This document shows, one piece after another, positions 60,260 through 64,000 of a DNA stretch of 64,000 bases. The notes beneath the pieces were generated by a model. It saw only the letters and a list, made by a program, of their open reading frames with translations. It made no database searches and was not told the DNA's origin. Position 1 is the stretch's first letter. The number at the start of each line of letters is the position of its first letter. The DNA is taken from the NCBI GenBank assembly GCA_036005845.1, contig DASYQD010000056.1, positions 1-64,000 on the forward strand, written 5' to 3'. The position numbers were made by a program, and so were the translations under genes. Source of the stretch: DASYQD01 sp036005845. Lineage in GTDB: Bacteria > Acidobacteriota > Thermoanaerobaculia > Multivoradales > JAIOJS01.

Positions 60260-60630
60260 CCGCGCCGCGAGACGTGCGGCCGTTTCTCGAAGACGTACTC
60301 GCATACGCGGAGAAGGTCGACCTCATCCGTGCGGGACTCTCGTCGGCCGACGACCTGCGGCGAGACGACATCCGGTTTCTCGCGCTCTCGAAGGCGCTCG
60401 AAATCATCGGGGAGGCGGTGAAGGGCGTTCCCGACGACGTGCGGGCGCTCGCGCCTTCCGTCCCGTGGCGATCGATGGCGGGCTTGCGCGACAAGCTGAC
60501 CCACGGCTATCGAGAGGTGGATGTCGACATCGTCTGGCGATCGGCGACGGTCGAGCTGCCGGCCGTCGTTCCGACGGTTCGCGATTTGCTCGCGCGCCTC
60601 ACGGGCGAAGAGGGCTCGGCGCCGAAGTAG
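60256..60630 (+). CDS. hepT: HepT-like RNase toxin (DUF86)
   Basis: 124 aa, all-helical HEPN-type domain. Hallmark: RDKLTHGYREVDVDIVW, the R-x4-H motif with the following Tyr (RDKLTHGY) that forms the RNase active site and is the AMPylation target in known systems. Upstream FLALSKALEIIGEAVKGVPD is the second family helix. Co-translated with mntA as a type VII toxin-antitoxin pair. It ends 50 bp before the convergent murI gene. Confidence 0.92.
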   Translation: MTAPRDVRPFLEDVLAYAEKVDLIRAGLSSADDLRRDDIRFLALSKALEIIGEAVKGVPDDVRALAPSVPWRSMAGLRDKLTHGYREVDVDIVWRSATVELPAVVPTVRDLLARLTGEEGSAPK

Positions 60631-60680
60631 CGACGACCCGCATGATGGCGTAACGGCCGGTTGGTTTGCGTCGGCGACCG

Positions 60681-61532
60681 CTACACGTCCACCCACTCGA
60701 GCGACAGCGCGTCGGCGCCGAGAAACCTCGCACCGATCTTGGCGAAGCGGGTGCCGGCGTCGGTGACGCAGAAGTGGTGCTCGGCTTGCTCGCTGCTCTC
60801 GTCGCGCGCGAGTTGGTGGCGGAGGAGGTCGGCGGCGACGACTTCGGCCACGGCTTCGGCGGAGTCGACGAGCGTCACGCCCGGGCCCATGACTTCGGCG
60901 ATGACGCGGCGCAGCAGCGGGTAGTGCGTGCAGCCGAGCACCAGCGTGTCGATGTCGCGGGCGGCGAGCGGAGCGAGGTAGCGGCGCGCCACTTCCGCGG
61001 CAACGGGATCGTCGTGCCAGCCTTCTTCGACCAGCGGCACGAACAGCGGGCAGGGCTGGCTCACCACCTCGACGTCGGGCCGTAGGCGGCGGAGCTCGCG
61101 GCCGTAGGCGTCGGAGTCGATCGTCGACTCGGTGGCGATGACGCCGACCTTGCCGCGCGAGACGGCGGCGGCGCGCGCCGCGCCAGGCCCGAGCACGCCC
61201 CAGAGCGGCACCGGCGGCTTCAGCTCGCCCACCGCGACGGCGGACGCCGTGTTGCACGCCACCACCACGGCCTTGACCCCGCGGCCGACGAGGAAGTCGA
61301 CGTTCTTCTTCGAGTAGGCGAGCACCGTCTGCGGCGACTTGGTGCCGTAGGGCAGCCGCGCCGTGTCGCCGAGATAGAGAATCGACTCGCGCGGCAGCAG
61401 GCGCTGCAGCGCGGCGACGACGGTGAGGCCGCCGACGCCGGAATCGAAGACGCCGATCGGTCGTGAGCTCGCTTCCCGCGCGCCGGCTGCGCCCGCCGGC
61501 GATGCCGTCGGCCGCGCTGCCTCGCCCCTCAC
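60681..61532 (-). CDS. murI: Glutamate racemase
   Basis: 283 aa from GTG 61532. The catalytic motifs are IGVFDSGVGGLTVVAALQRL, VVVACNTASAVAV (first Cys) and LVLGCTHYPLLRRVIAEV (second Cys), with YLGDTARLPYGTKSPQTVLA between. It makes D-glutamate for peptidoglycan. It overlaps the GerMN gene by 4 bp (GTGA), in the order amidase-GerMN-murI, which I recall from other deep bacterial lineages. Confidence 0.95.
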   Translation of the reverse strand: MRGEAARPTASPAGAAGAREASSRPIGVFDSGVGGLTVVAALQRLLPRESILYLGDTARLPYGTKSPQTVLAYSKKNVDFLVGRGVKAVVVACNTASAVAVGELKPPVPLWGVLGPGAARAAAVSRGKVGVIATESTIDSDAYGRELRRLRPDVEVVSQPCPLFVPLVEEGWHDDPVAAEVARRYLAPLAARDIDTLVLGCTHYPLLRRVIAEVMGPGVTLVDSAEAVAEVVAADLLRHQLARDESSEQAEHHFCVTDAGTRFAKIGARFLGADALSLEWVDV

Positions 61533-62125
61533 TTGATCCACTTGCGGTCTTCGAGCAGCGGCGCCGAGGTGTCGATGTGCCCGGAGAAGGTGATCCGCTG
61601 CGCGCCGTTCCACAGCAGCACCACCGAGCGCGCGCGCGGCTCGTTGGCGAGCACGCTGTCGACGAAGCTGTAGACGCGCAGCAGCTCGAGGTCCGAGCCC
61701 GACGGCGGGGGCGCCGGCTGGTCCTTCGCTGCGAGATCGACGTACGCGACACCCTGCGCGTCGAGGAACGCGTCGGCCACGGTGACGCCCGCGGGCAGCG
61801 GCGCCACCAGTCCCGCCGTGCGCGGCCCGGCGAGGAGCGCCGCCACCACCGCGGCGACGCGGCCGTCGGCCTGGAGCGGAATCGCGACGTCGCGGGTCTC
61901 CGCGTGCAGGTAGCCGTCGGGGCCCGGGAAGAGCAGCGACACGGTGGTGTTCTCCGTCGGCCCGACCGGCGGCGGCGTCGCGCCCGGCTTGGCTTCCTTG
62001 CCGCCGCCGCAACCACTCCACGCGAGCGCAGCGATCGCTGCCGCCGCGACGCCCAGCATCGCCGCGCGCGCCGCCCGCGACGCGCCGGCCTGGCGCCGCT
62101 CTCCACCGGCCGCGCGCGCGCTCAT
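61529..62125 (-). CDS. GerMN-domain lipoprotein
   Basis: 198 aa. A long N-terminal basic region is followed by a signal with lipobox (AAAAIAALAWSGC) and mature start GGGKEAKPG. The GerMN (sporulation/spore germination) domain covers about residues 60-195: TVSLLFPGPDGYLHAETRDV, then VAAVVAALLAGPRTAGLVAP and ARSVVLLWNGAQRITFSGHI. In non-sporulating bacteria this domain is linked to cell-wall proteins. The overlap with both neighbours (ATGA, GTGA) places it between an amidase and a racemase, so peptidoglycan control is a reasonable guess. Function unproven. Confidence 0.85.
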   Translation of the reverse strand: MSARAAGGERRQAGASRAARAAMLGVAAAAIAALAWSGCGGGKEAKPGATPPPVGPTENTTVSLLFPGPDGYLHAETRDVAIPLQADGRVAAVVAALLAGPRTAGLVAPLPAGVTVADAFLDAQGVAYVDLAAKDQPAPPPSGSDLELLRVYSFVDSVLANEPRARSVVLLWNGAQRITFSGHIDTSAPLLEDRKWIK

Positions 62126-63798
62126 CGGATGGCGGCCTGCGCGTCCGGCGCCGCGTCGGGACGCCCTTGCGCCTGGTAGCGCGACACCGCGCGCACCAGC
62201 GCGTCGACGAGCTGCTGCCGGTACTCGACGGTGAGCAGCTTCTTCTCCTCTTCAGGGTTCGAGATGAACCCCAGCTCGACGAGCACCGCCGGCATCGCCG
62301 CGCCCATCAGCACGCGGAACGGCGCCTGCTTGACGCCGCGGTTGCGCAGGCCGAGGGCGGTGTTGAGCTCCTCCTGCACGATGCTCGCGAAGCGCTGGCT
62401 CTCGGCGAGGTGCTGGCTCTGCGCCAGGTCCCACAGGATCAAGTCGAGACCGGCTACCGACGAAGCGCCCTGCGCATCTGGACCACCAGGCGTCGCCGCG
62501 CCCGGCGCCGCCGGCGGCATCACATTCTCCGCCCGCGCCGCCGCCGCCGCGCGCGCGTCGCTCGCCTCGAGGCTCAAGAAATACGTCTCGGCCCCGGTGG
62601 CGCCGGTGCCCACCGACGAGTTGAGGTGGATCGAGATGAAGAGCTTCGCGCGGTGCTGGTTGGCGATGGCGGCGCGCGTGTCGAGCGGCAGCTCGGCGTC
62701 CTCGTCACGCGTCAGCTCGACGTCGACCGGCAGCCGCTGCTGGAGCTCGCGCGCCAAGCCCTGCGCGAGCAGCAGCGTCAGCTCCTTCTCCTGCGTGCCG
62801 CTGGGTCCGATGGCGCCGGTCTCGACGCCGCCGTGGCCGGGGTCGATGACGATCGTCGGCCGCTGCGGCGGCGTCGGCGTTCCCGGCGCCGCGGCGACGC
62901 GCTGGTAGACGTCGAAGACCAAGCGATACGGGTCCTGCTGCTGGTAGTGCTCCACCACCGCGCCGGGCGCCACGTCGAGCAGGATCTTGTCGTCGGCGAA
63001 GCGCAGCGACTGCACCAGCGAGTCGACGACCTCGGGCGGCCGCGAGGGCTGCGCCACCTGGTCGCCGAGCATCGTCACCTCCACGCGCTGGCCCTTCTCC
63101 TGGACGTTGACGCGCGGCGCCTCGGGGAACTGCAGCACCAGCGTGGTGAGCCCCTGCATGTGCACCAGGCTCCACTCGACGGGCACGACGCGCCGCTGCT
63201 GCGGCGTGGCGACCAGACGGCGGCTCGCCGCGTCCCACGCAATGTCCCAGTGCAATGACTCGCCGAAGCTCCTCTTCAGCAGCTCGAGCGGCACCCAGGG
63301 GCCGGCCTCGCCGCCGACGACGGGCTGCGGCAACTGCAGGATCGTGCGGCCGACGGTGGCGACCGTGCTGCCGGGGCCGAAGACCGTCTCGACGTCGCCC
63401 GTCTTCAGCACCCAGCCGGCGCCGCCGGGGCCGAGCCGCAGCTCGCCGCCGAGCAGCGGCGCCAGCGGCGGCAGCGCGAAGAGCGGCCCGGCGCCGCCGA
63501 TCAGCGCCGAGCCGGCGACGTCGCGCCCGGCCACCGAGATCGTCGCCGGCGTGTTGGTGAGCGCCGTCGGCGCCGGCGGCGGAGTCGGCGTTCCTTCGTT
63601 CGTGGGCTCGCCTTCGCCAGGCGGCGGTTCCGCGGGCGGAGCTTGCAACGCCCGCAATGTTGCGCCAGGAGGCGGCGTCTGCGGAACGAGCCGCTGCGCG
63701 GCGAGCAGCCCGCACGTCACCAGCAGGGCGAGGAGCAGGGCAAGGCGCCGCCGCACGAGCGGCAGAATAGCACCCGCCCCCGCGGGCGAAGCCCGCAT
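62122..63798 (-). CDS. N-acetylmuramoyl-L-alanine amidase (AmiC/amidase_3 type)
   Basis: 558 aa. A membrane/signal segment (LALLLALLVTCGLLAAQ) is followed by a Pro-rich linker and an AMIN-like beta-region (about residues 210-310: LVHMQGLTTLVLQFPEAPRV ... YRLVFDVYQ). The catalytic domain starts TIVIDPGHGGVETGAIGPSG; zinc ligands are the His of PGHGG, the Glu in GTQEKELTL and the His in KLFISIHLNSS, and the catalytic Glu is in AVLVELGFISNPEEE. A Gly/Ala/Pro-rich insert of about 60 residues (ARAENVMPPAAPGAATPGGP) sits between the second His and the QSQHLAESQRFASIVQ helix. It splits septal peptidoglycan. A GTG at 63756 is an alternative start. Confidence 0.93.
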   Translation of the reverse strand: MRASPAGAGAILPLVRRRLALLLALLVTCGLLAAQRLVPQTPPPGATLRALQAPPAEPPPGEGEPTNEGTPTPPPAPTALTNTPATISVAGRDVAGSALIGGAGPLFALPPLAPLLGGELRLGPGGAGWVLKTGDVETVFGPGSTVATVGRTILQLPQPVVGGEAGPWVPLELLKRSFGESLHWDIAWDAASRRLVATPQQRRVVPVEWSLVHMQGLTTLVLQFPEAPRVNVQEKGQRVEVTMLGDQVAQPSRPPEVVDSLVQSLRFADDKILLDVAPGAVVEHYQQQDPYRLVFDVYQRVAAAPGTPTPPQRPTIVIDPGHGGVETGAIGPSGTQEKELTLLLAQGLARELQQRLPVDVELTRDEDAELPLDTRAAIANQHRAKLFISIHLNSSVGTGATGAETYFLSLEASDARAAAAARAENVMPPAAPGAATPGGPDAQGASSVAGLDLILWDLAQSQHLAESQRFASIVQEELNTALGLRNRGVKQAPFRVLMGAAMPAVLVELGFISNPEEEKKLLTVEYRQQLVDALVRAVSRYQAQGRPDAAPDAQAAIR

Positions 63799-63839
63799 CG
63801 TCGCGATATCCTGCGTCTCGCGACGAGGAGGGGTGCGCG

Positions 63840-64000
63840 ATGCAGATCCGCCAGTTCCGCGTGGTGCTCAAGGCCAAGAACTTCGACCGCACCTGCAACT
63901 TCTACGGCGAGGTGCTGGCGCTACCGCGGCTGCAGAGCTGGGACGACGAAGAGGGCCGCGGCGCCCTCTTCCAAGCCGGCACCGGCGCCGTCGAGGTGAT
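63840..64000 (+). CDS. Glyoxalase/bleomycin-resistance-fold protein (partial)
   Basis: GAGGAGGGG precedes the ATG at 63840, and the gene runs off the right edge. The first 53 residues, MQIRQFRVVLKAKNFDRTCN then FYGEVLALPRLQSWDDEEGR and GALFQAGTGAVEV, give the first beta-alpha-beta module of the vicinal-oxygen-chelate fold (FYxxVLGLP pattern). The metal ligands of this half (a His near the N-terminus) are not obvious. The specific reaction cannot be said from the fragment. Confidence 0.75.
   Translation, partial: MQIRQFRVVLKAKNFDRTCNFYGEVLALPRLQSWDDEEGRGALFQAGTGAVEV

Overview
The window is high-GC (roughly 70% by eye) bacterial chromosome with dense, mostly short operons and very frequent start/stop overlaps (ATGA, GTGA, TTGA). 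Several families point to Acidobacteriota, probably a Thermoanaerobaculia/Vicinamibacteria-like lineage: a Sig70_X6-type ECF sigma factor overlapping a Ser/Thr-kinase-type N-terminus, an ADOP duplicated permease, a VWFA-related acidobacterial-domain protein, a DUF5916 outer-membrane protein and large TonB-dependent receptors. No insertion sequence, prophage, integrase or CRISPR array was seen. The assignment is inferred from gene families, not from a marker-gene tree.

Layout. 1-8 kb: start of a probable Ser/Thr kinase, its sigma factor, a secreted metzincin-like protease, a P1/S58 self-processing peptidase, an ADOP permease, a methyltransferase and a diguanylate cyclase. 8-14.4 kb: a TonB-dependent receptor, a four-gene tRNA cluster (Pro, Arg, His, Arg), a beta-propeller lipoprotein and an exported amidohydrolase. 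14.4-23 kb: a cNMP-binding/DUF1003 protein, a DUF5916 barrel protein, a Spy-like protein, the DUF1501/DUF1800 pair and a small exported protein. 23.1-28.3 kb: an adenosylcobalamin riboswitch followed by btuB-btuF-btuD-btuC, a complete outer- and inner-membrane B12 import route. 28.4-36 kb: metabolic and envelope genes (FAH-family enzyme, REG-2-like HAD, GT-C glycosyltransferase, Kup, Tat-exported FAD oxidoreductase).

36.2-40.2 kb holds the most unusual locus: four tightly coupled genes for a membrane-anchored TPR protein, an exported caspase-like (C14) protease with an intact His/Cys dyad, an unnamed 431-aa exported protein and an exported DUF4384 protein. I see this as the best candidate for an undescribed envelope system. 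40.2-45.7 kb: an SDR, an SDF-family symporter, a VWFA-related protein, and an AbiEii-like toxin with its partner beside a decayed antitoxin fragment.

45.7-51.8 kb: seven genes of an F-type ATP synthase (epsilon, beta, gamma, alpha, delta, b, b-prime) without the a and c subunits, so the rotor and stator-channel genes must lie elsewhere. 51.9-64 kb: membrane, RDD and TPR proteins, glutamate formimidoyltransferase, then peptidoglycan genes (Mpl, MurI, an amidase with a GerMN partner), RNase PH, a MntA-HepT toxin-antitoxin pair and the start of a glyoxalase-fold gene.

A dispersed palindromic repeat occurs three times (14.4, 17.8 and 56.4 kb), each time between convergent genes.
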